Assembly: GCF_039534915.1 (NCBI RefSeq)
Contig: NZ_BAAAWE010000001.1
Span: 7,564,001 to 7,628,000, forward strand
Reading direction: 5' to 3'
Source of the DNA: Streptomyces roseofulvus
Lineage (GTDB): Bacteria > Actinomycetota > Actinomycetes > Streptomycetales > Streptomycetaceae
Length of the DNA: 64,000 nucleotides
The notes below the pieces were generated by a model. The model was not told the origin of the DNA. It searched no databases and saw nothing but the letters and a program-made list of their open reading frames with translations. Shown in pieces: positions 1 to 10,979 of this stretch. A program made the translations under genes and the position numbers. Numbering within the stretch: position 1 is the stretch's first letter; the number at the start of each line of letters is the position of its first letter.

Positions 1-2082
<2,082 letters not shown>

Positions 2083-2230
2083 GTACGGCCTTCTTCCTGT
2101 GTGCTCGCTCTTTCCCGCCGCCGGCCGGGATTCTCACGACGGCGCGTCCGTATGGTCGCGCACGCGCGTCCTCGCGGCCATGCGAACACGCAGGGCGCGG
2201 CGGCCCGGAAAGCAGGGGACAGGAATCTCC

Positions 2231-3409
2231 TCAGGAGGGGTCGAACGGTTCCGGTCCCTTCCGCCGGACGTCGAGCGTGGCGCAGTGGAAGGAGCCGCCG
2301 AACGGCGCGTAATGCAGGAGGTCGCAGGGGACCGGCTCGAATCCCCAGCGTTCCAGGGCGCGCAGGGTCCCGGTGTGGTGGCGTTCGGCGACGACCCTTT
2401 TCTCGTCGAGCATCAGCACGTTCATGCTCAGCCATTTGCCGCACATCGACGTGACCCGCAGCAGTCGGTCCGGCAGCGGGTCGGGCTCGGGGGCCGTGAG
2501 GATCTCCCAGTCGTCCAGCACCGGCGGCAGCCGGTCGGGGTCGACGTACTCCGGGTTCACCAGGGCGCGGCCGGGGGCGAGCGGCAGGAAGGTGGTGTCG
2601 ATGTGCATCGGGGTCCGGCAGCGGCTCTCGATCTCGTGGATCCGGTACTCCGGCCCCAGATGCCGGCGCAGCCACTCGACGCCCATGCGGTTGGTGACGT
2701 TGCTGCGCGTCACGAACAGGTCGCGGCCCGCCCGGACGAAGTCGGCGGCGTCGAACACCGGCTCGAACTCCGTCACGAGGTGGCGCACCGGCCGGCCGGG
2801 CGGGGGCACCCGGAACGCCGGGTCGAAGAGCGCGTCCGTCAGCTGCGGCCGGGGTGCCGCCGTCCAGCGTGCCCCGCGCCGGAAGTAGTCCTTCAGCAGC
2901 GTGCGGTAGGCGTGCGTCTCGAAGTAGCGGCAGGGCCACGCCATGGGGGTCTCGATGATCTCGTCGCCGACGACGAGCAGGCTGTCCCTCGGGCAGGCGC
3001 TGGTGAAGCCGCGGGAGGACCACTCCGGGGTGGCGAACCGCCGCCGGTGGGCGACGGGGTCCGGGCGCCGGACCGTCACCCCGAGGGACTCCAGGAGGGC
3101 GACGAAGCCCTCGACCTCCTCCTCGGCCCTCCCGACGAGCGCCCGCGGGTAGCGGAACCCGGCGGCGGCGCCCTGGAGCCGGGCCGCCCACGTCGGGAGG
3201 TTGCACCGGACCGCCGGATGGCGGGAGGGGATCGTGGCCCCGTCGACCCGGCCCACCACGACCTCCTCCAGGGGATCCCACTCGTTGTACGAGCGGACCG
3301 GCGAGCCCGCGGCGGCCCCGGCAGGGGAGACCACCGGTGGGGTCTCCGGCGGGACGGGCGACGGGCCGGACGGGGGAAGTTGCCTGGAGCGGATCCGGAA
3401 GGGCGTCAC
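2231..3409 (-). CDS. Glycine/inosamine-phosphate amidinotransferase family protein
   Basis: Member of the L-arginine:X amidinotransferase family (GATM, StrB1, CyrA), which moves the amidino group of arginine to an amine through a covalent Cys intermediate. The 392-residue protein starts at GTG 3409 with AGGAGG 6 nt upstream. The triad is visible: Asp220 in FDAADF, His269 in MHIDTTF and Cys376 in GGSFHC. The Asp-His spacing of 49 equals that of human AGAT (Asp254, His303). Other family motifs are DEIIETPMAW and KWLSMNVLMLDEKRV. The acceptor cannot be read from sequence: glycine (guanidinoacetate) or an aminocyclitol are the known options. No streptomycin-type cluster surrounds it, so a stand-alone role is inferred. 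Confidence 0.9.
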   Translation of the reverse strand: MTPFRIRSRQLPPSGPSPVPPETPPVVSPAGAAAGSPVRSYNEWDPLEEVVVGRVDGATIPSRHPAVRCNLPTWAARLQGAAAGFRYPRALVGRAEEEVEGFVALLESLGVTVRRPDPVAHRRRFATPEWSSRGFTSACPRDSLLVVGDEIIETPMAWPCRYFETHAYRTLLKDYFRRGARWTAAPRPQLTDALFDPAFRVPPPGRPVRHLVTEFEPVFDAADFVRAGRDLFVTRSNVTNRMGVEWLRRHLGPEYRIHEIESRCRTPMHIDTTFLPLAPGRALVNPEYVDPDRLPPVLDDWEILTAPEPDPLPDRLLRVTSMCGKWLSMNVLMLDEKRVVAERHHTGTLRALERWGFEPVPCDLLHYAPFGGSFHCATLDVRRKGPEPFDPS

Positions 3410-3560
3410 GGCGGCCTCCTGGGCGGCGGCGCGGCATCGGGTGCCGGGTGCACGGCGCGGCTTCCCCGGATGGGCCCCCGCATGCCTGCCGCGGCCCGCT
3501 CCGTGTTGAGGGCCCCGGGAAGCGTTCCTACGCTGAGGCGAGAGAGACAGGAGGGTGCCG

Positions 3561-4376
3561 ATGGCCGTCGTCGCCGTGCACCGCGCCGTCCTCGGCGACG
3601 GGCGCCCGACGCTCCCCTACGCGGAGGCGGGCCGTCCCGGGAGCGGGCCGCCGCTCGTCCTCGTCCACGGCTACGCCGACTCCTGGTGGACCTTCGAGCC
3701 GATGCTGCGGGCCATGCCGTCCGCCCTGCACGCCTACGCGCCGACCCAGCGCGGCCACGGCGACGCGGACAAGCCGGCGGAGGGGTACCTCCCCGAGGAC
3801 TTCGCCGACGACCTCGTCGCCTTCCTCGACCACCTCGGCATCGAGCGGGCCGTCCTCGTCGGCGGCTCCAGCGGCGGGGTCCAGGCCCGGATCGTCGCCG
3901 GCCGGCGGCCCGACCGGGTCGCCGGACTCGTCCTCCTCGGCGTCCCCGCCCTGCTCGCCGACAAACCCGGTGTCACCGGCGTCTGGGAGACCGTCCGGAC
4001 CCTGGAGGACCCGGTGGACCGGGCCTTCGCCGCCGGCTTCACCCGCGGGCTCGTCGCCGGCCGGGTGGCCCCCGGCTTCCTGGAGACCGTCATCGACGAG
4101 AGCCTGAAGGCCCCGGCCCGGGTCTGGCGCGAGACCCTGCGCGGACTCCTGGAGACCGACCTCGCGGCCACGCTGACCGGGATCCTCGTCCCGACCCTCG
4201 TCGTCTGGGGCGACCGCGATCCGCTGCTCACCCGTTCGGACCAGCAGCTGATCCTGGACGCGATCCCCGACTCCCGGTTCCTCGTCCACGAGGGCACCGG
4301 GCACGTCCCCTACTGGGAGGACCCGGACCGGGTCGTGCGCGAGCTCGTCGCCTTCACCGCCGCGCTGCGCGGCTGA
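3561..4376 (+). CDS. Alpha/beta hydrolase
   Basis: Cytoplasmic alpha/beta-fold hydrolase of 271 residues; substrate unknown. The oxyanion region VLVHGYADS, the nucleophile elbow GGSSGG (Ser104), the acid in VVWGDRDPL and the base in EGTGHVPYW are all in family order. ATG 3561 is chosen because AGGAGG lies 6 nt upstream at 3549-3554; a GTG at 3555 would overlap that ribosome site. It sits divergently from the amidinotransferase gene across 151 bp. Similar proteins are epoxide hydrolases, haloperoxidase-like esterases and ring-cleavage hydrolases, and nothing here decides between them. Confidence 0.88.
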   Translation: MAVVAVHRAVLGDGRPTLPYAEAGRPGSGPPLVLVHGYADSWWTFEPMLRAMPSALHAYAPTQRGHGDADKPAEGYLPEDFADDLVAFLDHLGIERAVLVGGSSGGVQARIVAGRRPDRVAGLVLLGVPALLADKPGVTGVWETVRTLEDPVDRAFAAGFTRGLVAGRVAPGFLETVIDESLKAPARVWRETLRGLLETDLAATLTGILVPTLVVWGDRDPLLTRSDQQLILDAIPDSRFLVHEGTGHVPYWEDPDRVVRELVAFTAALRG

Positions 4377-4499
4377 GCCCCGCGGCGCCCGCGCGCCCCC
4401 CGTACGCTCCCCGGCCGCCCGGAAAATCCGTGGACCGCCCGGTCCGTCCTCCGCCACACTCCGTCACCGCACGTATCGGTACGACGACGGAAGGTCGTG

Positions 4500-6332
4500 A
4501 TGGGAACGTCAGAACAACGCGGCGGCGGACCGGGCAAAGGCCCCGTCCGCCTCGCGCTCCGCCATTACGGGGGAGAACTGCTGCGGCTCCGACGGGTGGC
4601 CGTGCCCGCGCTGCTGCTCCCGGCCCTCGGGAACATCGGCATCAACTACCTCGCACCCCTGGTGGTCGCCAAGCTCGTCGGCCGGGTCGCCGACGGCGGC
4701 CCGACCACCCTCGACGCGGTCCTGCCCTTCGCCCTCGCCTTCGCCGGCGTGCTGCTCGTCGGCGAGGCGCTGTGGCGGGGCGGCTACCACTGCCTCAACC
4801 GGCTCGACGCCCGCGGCATCGAGCACCTGTACGCCGTCGGGATGGACGAACTGCTCGCCAAGGACGCGGCGTTCTTCCACGACAACTTCGCCGGCTCCCT
4901 CACCAAACGGGTCATCAGCTTCGCCTCCCGCTTCGAGGACTTCGTCGACACGCTGACCTTCCAGGTGATGGGCAGCTTCGTCCCGCTGCTCTTCGCCTCG
5001 GTGGTCCTCTGGCAGTACGACCCGCTGCTCGTCGTCGGCCTCCTCGTGATGATCGCGCTCACCGGCGTCTGCGTCTTCCCGCTCGTCCGCCGCCGGCAGC
5101 GGATCGTCGCCGAACGCGAGCAGGCCATCGCCCGGGTGTCCGGGCACGTCGCCGACGTGCTCACCAACATGGACAGCGTCCGCTCCTTCGCCGCCGAGGA
5201 GCGGGAGGCCGCCGAACACCGGGCCCGCGCCGCCGAGTCGCGCCGGATCACCCTGCGCTCCTGGGACTACGGCAACCTGCGGATCGACACCCTCGTCGCA
5301 CCGCTCTCCGTCGTCACCAACGTGCTCGGACTCGTCCTCGCCCTGATGCTCGGGGCGGGGGAGCGGGGCGTGGAGGCGATCATCGTGGCGTTCACGTACT
5401 ACGCCAACGCCACCCGCATCATGTTCGAGTTCAACCAGATCTACCGGCGCCTGGAGAGCTCCATGACGGAGGCCGCCCAGTTCACCGAACTCCTCCTGGA
5501 GCCGCCGACCGTCGTCGACCCGCCCCACCCCGAGCCCGTCGTGGACCGGTCCGGCGCGGTCCGCTTCGAGGGCGTCCACTTCGCCCACCGGGGCGCGAAG
5601 CCGCTCTTCGAGGGGCTCGACCTGGACGTTCCCGGCGGCACCAAGGTCGGCTTCGTCGGCCGCTCCGGCGGCGGCAAGACCACCCTCACCCGGCTGCTGC
5701 TGCGGATGACCGACGTCGACGGCGGCCGGATCCTGATCGGCGGTCAGGACATCAGCCGCATCCGCCAGTCCGACCTGCGCGGCCTCATCGCCTCCGTACC
5801 GCAGGATCCGGCCATGTTCCACCGCACCCTCAGGGAGAACATCGCCTTCGCGCGGCCCGAGGCCACCGAGGCCGAGATCCGCCGGGCCGCCGAGGCCGCC
5901 CACGTCACCGAGTTCGCCGACGCGCTCCCCGACGGCTTCGACACCCTGGTCGGGGAGCGCGGGGTGAAGCTCTCCGGCGGGCAGCGGCAGCGGGTCGCGC
6001 TCGCCCGGGCGATCCTCCGCGACGCGCCGATCCTCCTCCTCGACGAGGCGACCAGCGCCCTCGACTCCGAGAGCGAGCTCCTCGTCCAGGACGCGCTGTG
6101 GCGCCTCATGGAGGGCCGGACCGCGCTCGTCGTGGCCCACCGGCTCTCCACCGTCGCGGGCATGGACCGGCTCGTCGTCCTCGACCGAGGCCGGATCGTC
6201 GAACAGGGCGACCACCACCAACTCCTCGCCGCCGACGGCGCGTACGCCAAGCTCTGGCAGCACCAGTCCGGCGGCTTCCTCGACGACACCCCGACCGGCC
6301 GGACCGGACCGGAGGCCACCGTGGCCCACTGA
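4500..6332 (+). CDS. ABC transporter, fused permease and ATPase (exporter type)
   Basis: Half-size type IV ABC exporter of 610 residues that would work as a homodimer or with an unlinked partner. The N-terminal ~330 residues hold the membrane segments. The nucleotide-binding domain carries Walker A GRSGGGKTT (387-395), signature LSGGQRQR (from 491), Walker B ILLLDEATSALD (Asp515, Glu516) and the H-loop VAHRLST. All catalytic residues are intact. ATG 4500 has GGAAGG 5 nt upstream; GTG 4497 is too close to that site. Substrate not predictable: the family includes lipid, peptide and drug exporters. It follows the hydrolase by 123 bp in the same direction and may be transcribed separately. Confidence 0.93.
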   Translation: MGTSEQRGGGPGKGPVRLALRHYGGELLRLRRVAVPALLLPALGNIGINYLAPLVVAKLVGRVADGGPTTLDAVLPFALAFAGVLLVGEALWRGGYHCLNRLDARGIEHLYAVGMDELLAKDAAFFHDNFAGSLTKRVISFASRFEDFVDTLTFQVMGSFVPLLFASVVLWQYDPLLVVGLLVMIALTGVCVFPLVRRRQRIVAEREQAIARVSGHVADVLTNMDSVRSFAAEEREAAEHRARAAESRRITLRSWDYGNLRIDTLVAPLSVVTNVLGLVLALMLGAGERGVEAIIVAFTYYANATRIMFEFNQIYRRLESSMTEAAQFTELLLEPPTVVDPPHPEPVVDRSGAVRFEGVHFAHRGAKPLFEGLDLDVPGGTKVGFVGRSGGGKTTLTRLLLRMTDVDGGRILIGGQDISRIRQSDLRGLIASVPQDPAMFHRTLRENIAFARPEATEAEIRRAAEAAHVTEFADALPDGFDTLVGERGVKLSGGQRQRVALARAILRDAPILLLDEATSALDSESELLVQDALWRLMEGRTALVVAHRLSTVAGMDRLVVLDRGRIVEQGDHHQLLAADGAYAKLWQHQSGGFLDDTPTGRTGPEATVAH

Positions 6333-6518
6333 CCCGGGGAACCGCCCCGACCAGCGGGTTCGCCCGCCCGCAGGTTCCGGCGGCTGCGGGCCGTGCGGGT
6401 GCGGACACGGTCCGCGTCTGCCAGCCTGGTGTCTGCGTGCCGGCACAACGCCTTGACGGAAACCGTCCGTCCCGCCGCCTCAGGGCCGCGGGACGGCGTA
6501 CGACGGAAGGAGGCGGTC

Positions 6519-6791
6519 ATGCTCATCGGCCACGCCTTCGAGGAAGGCGTCCTGCACCTGTCGCTCCCCGGCGACCTCGCCCACACCAGCCGCTCCGCGG
6601 CCGACCTGGAGGCCCAGGAACTGGCCCACGCCCACCGGCCCCGGCACGTCCGGGTCCAGCTCTCCACCGCCGACCCCACCCCCGCCTCGCTCAGCGTGCT
6701 GTCCAAGGTGCGCCGCTTCTGCGAGAACGTCCGGATACCCCTCACCGTCGTCGGCCCCGTCACGGTCGCCGCGACACCCCTCCAGGAGTGA
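6519..6791 (+). CDS. Small hypothetical protein, possibly STAS-like
   Basis: 90-residue soluble protein with no confident family. ATG 6519 follows GGAAGGAGG at the usual spacing, so the start is well supported. The alternating strand/helix pattern (VLHLSLPGDL, then HVRVQLSTADPTPASLSVL, then IPLTVVGPV) resembles anti-sigma-factor antagonist (STAS) proteins, but the usual DxSG phosphorylation motif is replaced by STADPTPAS, so a phosphorylatable antagonist role is not supported. A strong hairpin begins 4 nt after the stop codon, marking this as the end of its transcript. Confidence 0.6.
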   Translation: MLIGHAFEEGVLHLSLPGDLAHTSRSAADLEAQELAHAHRPRHVRVQLSTADPTPASLSVLSKVRRFCENVRIPLTVVGPVTVAATPLQE

Positions 6792-6794
6792 CCC

Positions 6795-6824
6795 GAGCCC
6801 CCGGCGGCCGTCCGCCGGGGGCTC
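6795..6824 (+). terminator. Strong hairpin terminator
   Basis: Perfect 13-bp inverted repeat (GAGCCCCCGGCGG and its complement) around a 4-nt CCGT loop, directly after the stop of the small gene at 6519-6791. There is no U-tract, as is common for Streptomyces terminators. Confidence 0.85.
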
Positions 6825-6883
6825 CCCGCCGTCGACGGCCCCGCGCCCGTTTACGAACCGGCGCGCCCGGCAAGGCGCCGCGC

Positions 6884-7849
6884 ATGACGAACTTCGGCTA
6901 CACGATGATGACCGAGCAGGCGGGCCCCCGTGAGCTGGTCGACCACGTGGTCGAGGCCGAGCGCGTCGGCTTCGACTTCTCCGTGGTCTCCGACCACTCC
7001 TTCCCCTGGCTGGACGCCCAGGGACACTCCCCGTACGCGTGGAGCGTGCTCGGCGCCGCGGCCCAGGCCACCTCCCGCATCCCGCTGATGACCTTCGTGA
7101 CCTGCCCGACCTTCCGCTACCACCCGGCCGTCGTCGCGCAGAAGGCGGCGACGCTCCAGCTCCTCTCGGAGGGGCGCTTCCGGCTCGGCCTCGGCTCCGG
7201 GGAGAACCTCAACGAGCACATCACCGGAGCCGGCTGGCCCACCGCCCGCGTCCGACTGGAGCGCCTGGAGGAGGCCGTCGACATCATCCGCGCCCTCATC
7301 ACCGGGGAGTACGTGAACCACCACGGGCGCCACTTCGACGTCACCGCCGCCCGCCTCTGGGACCTGCCCGACCGGCCGCCGCCGATCGGGATCGCCGCCT
7401 CCGGCCCGCGCTCCAGCGCGCTCGCCGGCCGCCGCGCCGACCTGCTCGTCGCCGTCGAGCCGCGCCGCGAGCTGACCGAGGACTTCGACCGCCACGGCGG
7501 CGCGGGGAAGCCCAGGATCGGGCAGCTCGCCCTCTGCTACGACACCGACCGCGACGCCGCCGTCGCCCGCGCCTACGAGCAGTTCCGCTGGTCGCTCGGC
7601 GGCTGGCGGGTCAACCCCGAGCTGCCGCTGCCGTCGAGCTTCGCCCAGGCGTCCGCCCATCTCGAACCGGAGGACGTCGCCGAGGCGATCCCCTGCGGCG
7701 ACGACCCCGGCGCGGTGGTGAAGGCCGCCGACGCCTACCGGAAGGCCGGCTTCACCGATCTCGCGCTCGTCCAGATCGGCGGCGCCCACCAGGGCCCCTT
7801 CCTGGAATGGGCCCGGACCACGCTGCTGCCCGCCCTGCGGGGGGAGTGA
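6884..7849 (+). CDS. F420-dependent LLM-class oxidoreductase
   Basis: 321-residue TIM-barrel protein of the luciferase-like monooxygenase superfamily, close to the subgroup that includes F420-dependent glucose-6-phosphate dehydrogenase. It would bind deazaflavin F420 and transfer hydride to or from an unknown substrate. Family features visible are the N-terminal GYTMMTEQ strand, VVSDHSFPW, the LGLGSGENLNEH motif and the IGIAASGPRS phosphate-binding strand. ATG 6884 has only a weak AAGGCG upstream, but it fits the family start exactly. It lies downstream of a terminator, so it should have its own promoter. Confidence 0.9.
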   Translation: MTNFGYTMMTEQAGPRELVDHVVEAERVGFDFSVVSDHSFPWLDAQGHSPYAWSVLGAAAQATSRIPLMTFVTCPTFRYHPAVVAQKAATLQLLSEGRFRLGLGSGENLNEHITGAGWPTARVRLERLEEAVDIIRALITGEYVNHHGRHFDVTAARLWDLPDRPPPIGIAASGPRSSALAGRRADLLVAVEPRRELTEDFDRHGGAGKPRIGQLALCYDTDRDAAVARAYEQFRWSLGGWRVNPELPLPSSFAQASAHLEPEDVAEAIPCGDDPGAVVKAADAYRKAGFTDLALVQIGGAHQGPFLEWARTTLLPALRGE

Positions 7850-8043
7850 CGCCGATTGCCACTCAGGGACCCTCGCCGTCGCCTCGGTCCTCCCGTTCGT
7901 GAGGGTGGACGCCGCCACCGGCCGGCCCATGAGCGTGATCGTCGCGCTCGGCCACCGCTGACCGCCGGTTCCCGGGATGCGGGCCGCCGGACGCTGCCGT
8001 TGACTGGGCGGACGACCACACGCGAGCCGAGGGAGACCACGAC

Positions 8044-8532
8044 ATGTCCGGACGCTGGGTACGGGGCGCCGCCGGCGGCCTGCTGGCGGGAGCCGTCCTG
8101 ATGGGCACGGCGGCCTGCTCGGACGACGGCGACAACCCCGTCTCGGGGGCGGTCAGCGAGGCCGCCTCCGCGGTCGAGTCCGCCGCCGAAGGGCTCTCGG
8201 GCGCGGCGAAGAAGGCCGCCGACCAGGCGAAGCAGCAGCTGTCCGAGGTCAAGAACGGCGTCGACGCCAAGGACGAGGTGACGCTCGGCGACCCCGGCAC
8301 CGACGCCGACGGCCGCACCACCGTCCCGGTCACCGTGGACAACACCGACGACAAGACCCGCTCGTTCGCGGTGCAGGTGGAGTTCAAGGACGGCGACGGC
8401 AAACTGGTCGACACGGTCGTCGTCACCATCTCCGACGTGCCGGCCGGCAAACCGGGCGACGGCACCGCCCGCAGCACCCACAAGCTCTCCGGCACCGTGA
8501 CCGCCTCGGTCCCCACCGCCCTGCGCTACTGA
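8044..8532 (+). CDS. Putative secreted lipoprotein
   Basis: 162-residue exported protein. Residues 1-25 form a lipoprotein signal with lipobox GTAAC (Cys25). An Ala/Glu/Lys helical linker (about 35-70) follows, then a beta-rich domain (about 78-162) with the run TVPVTVDNTDDKTRSF and an alternating strand pattern like FxLYD/DUF4352 immunoglobulin-like extracellular domains. Function unknown; such lipoproteins usually sit on the outer face of the membrane. ATG 8044 follows a GGGAG-type site. Confidence 0.75.
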   Translation: MSGRWVRGAAGGLLAGAVLMGTAACSDDGDNPVSGAVSEAASAVESAAEGLSGAAKKAADQAKQQLSEVKNGVDAKDEVTLGDPGTDADGRTTVPVTVDNTDDKTRSFAVQVEFKDGDGKLVDTVVVTISDVPAGKPGDGTARSTHKLSGTVTASVPTALRY

Positions 8533-8598
8533 CGCGGTGGGCCGCCGCGCCCCCGAAAACCGGTACCGCCCGGGCCGTCCGGCGCCGAGACTCCTGTC

Positions 8599-9216
8599 AT
8601 GACCGACATGGACGCCTTCCGGGCCGAGGTCGCCGCCTGGGCGGCCGGCGGACCCGGCGACACCGCGCGCGACCTCGCAGCCCGCCTCCCCGTCCGCACC
8701 GTGGTGCTGCTCGAAGGGCGCAGCGACGTCGCTGCGGTCGAGACGCTCGCCGGACGCCGCGGCCGTGACCTCGCCGCCGAGGGCGTCTGCGTGCTGTCCA
8801 TGAACGGTGCCACCAATGCCGCCCGTCACGCCCGCCTGCTCGGCCCGTCCGGCCTCGGGCTGCGCCTCACCGGTCTGTGCGACGACGCCGAACGCGCCCA
8901 CTACGCGCGCGGCCTGGCGGCCGCCGGGGCCGACCCGGACGCCTTCTTCGTCTGCGTCGCCGACCTGGAGGACGAGCTGATCCGCGCCCTCGGGGTGGAA
9001 CGGGTCGGGGAGCTGGTCGACGCCGAGGGCGAGGGCCGCGCCCTGCGCACCTTCCTGAACCAGCCCGCCCAGCGCGACCGCAGCCCGCTGCTCCGGATGC
9101 GCCGCTTCCTCGGCACCACCTCGGGGCGCAAGATCCGTTACGGACGCGTGCTGGCCGAGGCCCTCGACCTCACCCGCGTACCGGCCCCACTGGACGACCT
9201 GCTCGCCTCCCTCTGA
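8599..9216 (+). CDS. TOPRIM-domain protein
   Basis: 205-residue protein with an OLD-type TOPRIM nucleotidyl-transferase/hydrolase fold. The opening VVLLEGRSDVAAVETLA carries the catalytic Glu (about residue 39), followed by GLCDDAERAHY with the Asp pair, and a conserved DLEDELIRALG helix. OLD-family nucleases usually have an ATPase domain, which is absent here; stand-alone versions are common in actinomycetes with unknown function. Gene ends 21 bp from the convergent TetR gene. Nuclease or primase-like activity is inference. Confidence 0.75.
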   Translation: MTDMDAFRAEVAAWAAGGPGDTARDLAARLPVRTVVLLEGRSDVAAVETLAGRRGRDLAAEGVCVLSMNGATNAARHARLLGPSGLGLRLTGLCDDAERAHYARGLAAAGADPDAFFVCVADLEDELIRALGVERVGELVDAEGEGRALRTFLNQPAQRDRSPLLRMRRFLGTTSGRKIRYGRVLAEALDLTRVPAPLDDLLASL

Positions 9217-9237
9217 GCGGCCGGGCGCTCCGGCGCC

Positions 9238-9807
9238 TCAGCCGTCCGGCGTCAGGGTTTCGAGGGCCAGGTCGAGCGCGGCGAGCAGGGGCGGGGCCTC
9301 GTCGGGGGTGTACAGCAGCCGCAGGGCGAGGCCGTCGGAGACGGCGATGAGGGCGTCCGCGGCCGGCCCGGGCAGCGGGCTGCCGGCGGCGGCGAGCCGG
9401 TGCGCGAGGGCGTCGCGGAGCTCCCGGTCGACGCGCTGGCGGACCTCGGCCAGCCGGGGGTGGTGGGCGGCGTGGACCGCGAAGGCCAGCTGCGCGGCCG
9501 TCTCGGCGCGGCGCTCCTGGTCCAGCGGCAGGGTGGTGAGGATCAGCTCGCGGAGCGCCGCCCGCAGCGGCAGACCCGGGTCGACCGCGCCCATCCGCCG
9601 CTCGATCCGCTCCCCGGCCAGTTCGGAGGCGAACAGGAGCAGGTCCTCCTTGCTGCGGAAGTACTTCTGGACCGCGCCGGGGGACCGGCCGCTGGCCGCC
9701 GCCACGGTCCGCACGCTCACCTGGTCGAGCCCTTCCTCGCCGGCCAGGCGCAGCAGGGCGGCGCCGATCTGCCGGCGCTGTTCCGACCGGTCGACGGTCC
9801 TGGGCAT
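9238..9807 (-). CDS. TetR-family transcriptional regulator
   Basis: 189-residue regulator. The N-terminal helix-turn-helix is clear (VSVRTVAAASGRSPGAVQKYF) and a ligand-binding/dimer domain follows. ATG 9807 has GGAG 7 nt upstream; GTG codons a few residues earlier are less well supported. It is divergent from the DUF1707 membrane protein gene, with a short palindrome between them, so autoregulation and control of the neighbour are likely. Ligand unknown. Confidence 0.92.
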   Translation of the reverse strand: MPRTVDRSEQRRQIGAALLRLAGEEGLDQVSVRTVAAASGRSPGAVQKYFRSKEDLLLFASELAGERIERRMGAVDPGLPLRAALRELILTTLPLDQERRAETAAQLAFAVHAAHHPRLAEVRQRVDRELRDALAHRLAAAGSPLPGPAADALIAVSDGLALRLLYTPDEAPPLLAALDLALETLTPDG

Positions 9808-9828
9808 CGTCACGCTCCGCACTTTGGG

Positions 9829-9840
9829 ATACGGTCGTAT
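9829..9840. promoter_or_regulatory. Candidate TetR operator
   Basis: ATACG-GT-CGTAT, a perfect 5+5 inverted repeat with a 2-bp centre, in the 53-bp space between the divergent TetR and DUF1707 genes and within likely promoter positions for both. Assigned by location and symmetry only. Confidence 0.5.
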
Positions 9841-9860
9841 TCTAACGAATGGGGGAGCAC

Positions 9861-10304
9861 ATGGACCAGCAGCCCGATCAGCCGACCGACCCGCAGGAAC
9901 GCTTCCCGGAGATGCGCGTCTCCGACCGTGAACGCGACGCCGCCGTCGACATCCTCGCCGCCGCCCTCGCCGAGGGACGGCTCCAGCCGCGGGAGCACGC
10001 CGCCCGCGTCGAGGCCGCCCTGAGCGCCCGTACCGCCGGGGAACTCGCCGTCCTCACCGCCGACCTGCCCGCGCCCGTGCCCGGCCGCGAGGAGCGCGAG
10101 CGCGAGGAACGCGCCGAGTGGTATGCCGAGTGGCGCCACTGGCTCGGCGGCCTCCTGATCATGACCGTGATCTGGGGCGTCACCTGTCTCAGCGCCGGCG
10201 AGCTGAAGTTCTACTGGCCGGTGACCCCGCTCGCCATCTGGGCGGCCGTGCTCGGCGCCGCGGCGCTCGGGCCGCGGGACGGGAAGGGTGACGACACCGC
10301 CTGA
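9861..10304 (+). CDS. DUF1707 membrane protein
   Basis: 147-residue protein. The N-terminal DUF1707 domain is recognisable (MRVSDRERDAAVDILAAAL through ARTAGELAVLTADLP), followed by a charged linker and two hydrophobic segments (about 98-118 and 125-140) in a 2TM arrangement. DUF1707 is a small helical domain found in many Streptomyces membrane proteins; biochemical role unknown. GGGGGA precedes ATG 9861 at short spacing; ATG 9849, in frame, is the alternative and would give a nearly leaderless message. Divergent from the TetR gene, its likely regulator. Confidence 0.8.
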   Translation: MDQQPDQPTDPQERFPEMRVSDRERDAAVDILAAALAEGRLQPREHAARVEAALSARTAGELAVLTADLPAPVPGREEREREERAEWYAEWRHWLGGLLIMTVIWGVTCLSAGELKFYWPVTPLAIWAAVLGAAALGPRDGKGDDTA

Positions 10305-10393
10305 CACGCCGCGGAGGACGCGTCGAGCCCTCGTCTTCGGGGTAAACAGAGACCGAACGCCTCCTCTCCCGAACGGACTTGTGCGCGTTGAGC

Positions 10394-10966
10394 ATGCCAC
10401 TCGGATCCCGTGTGCCAGGCAGGACCTGGACGATTCGCCTCACCGGCCACCACGACCACTCGGCGCGGGTCAGCTGCACCACCGCGGGCTGCCGCATGCC
10501 GGACCGCTCCAAGGACGTGCGCGCGCTGCGCGCGTTCGCCGCCGAGCACGTGCGGGCCCACGCCCGGCTGGCGACCCCGCGCCCGAACGCCTCGTGCGCG
10601 TGCGGGGGAGCCGGCTGCCGCCATCACCAGGCCCGGGCCCTGTGCTCCGGCCGGACCCTCCTCGTCCTCATCCACAACCCGGCCGTCGGCGAGGTCTGGA
10701 CGCTCGCCGAGATCTGCGAGGCGTGCGCCCCGCTGATCACCCACGCCCGGATCGTGGCGCGGGCGGCGAGTCCGGCCGAGTCCCGCAGACCGGAGCGGGT
10801 GCCGGAGCCGCGGACCGCGACCCCGGCCGCCTCCGGCCCGGCCGTCCCGGTGCTGTTCTCCTCGCCGGAGGCCGCCGGCGGCGCCACCGACCCCGGCGGC
10901 CCCCGCCAGGGCCGCCGCCCCCGCCGGGGCGGCCGGGGCGACCGCGCGGGCGGCGGACGGTACTGA
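10394..10966 (+). CDS. Conserved hypothetical cysteine/histidine-rich protein
   Basis: 190-residue protein of unknown function. The first 120 residues contain paired Cys and His (HHDHSARVSC, TTAGC, CACGGAGCRHH, EICEAC), suggesting one or two structural zinc sites. The last 60 residues are Pro/Ala/Arg-rich and end in a basic GRRPRRGGRGDR stretch that could contact nucleic acid. Start is uncertain: ATG 10394 lacks a clear ribosome site and an in-frame TTG at 10379 is an alternative. It converges on the nitric oxide synthase gene with only 13 bp between stops. Confidence 0.65.
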   Translation: MPLGSRVPGRTWTIRLTGHHDHSARVSCTTAGCRMPDRSKDVRALRAFAAEHVRAHARLATPRPNASCACGGAGCRHHQARALCSGRTLLVLIHNPAVGEVWTLAEICEACAPLITHARIVARAASPAESRRPERVPEPRTATPAASGPAVPVLFSSPEAAGGATDPGGPRQGRRPRRGGRGDRAGGGRY

Positions 10967-10979
10967 CCCCGGCCCCGGT

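Noticed and set aside
6339..6354. CGGGG-AACCG-CCCCG after the ABC transporter gene
   Set aside because: Five-bp stem in very G+C-rich DNA; such short repeats are expected by chance.
7850..8043. Short fragment ending VRVDAATGRPMSVIVALGHR
   Set aside because: Looks like the C-terminus of some enzyme, but only about 35 codons are open and there is no start; too little to call a pseudogene.
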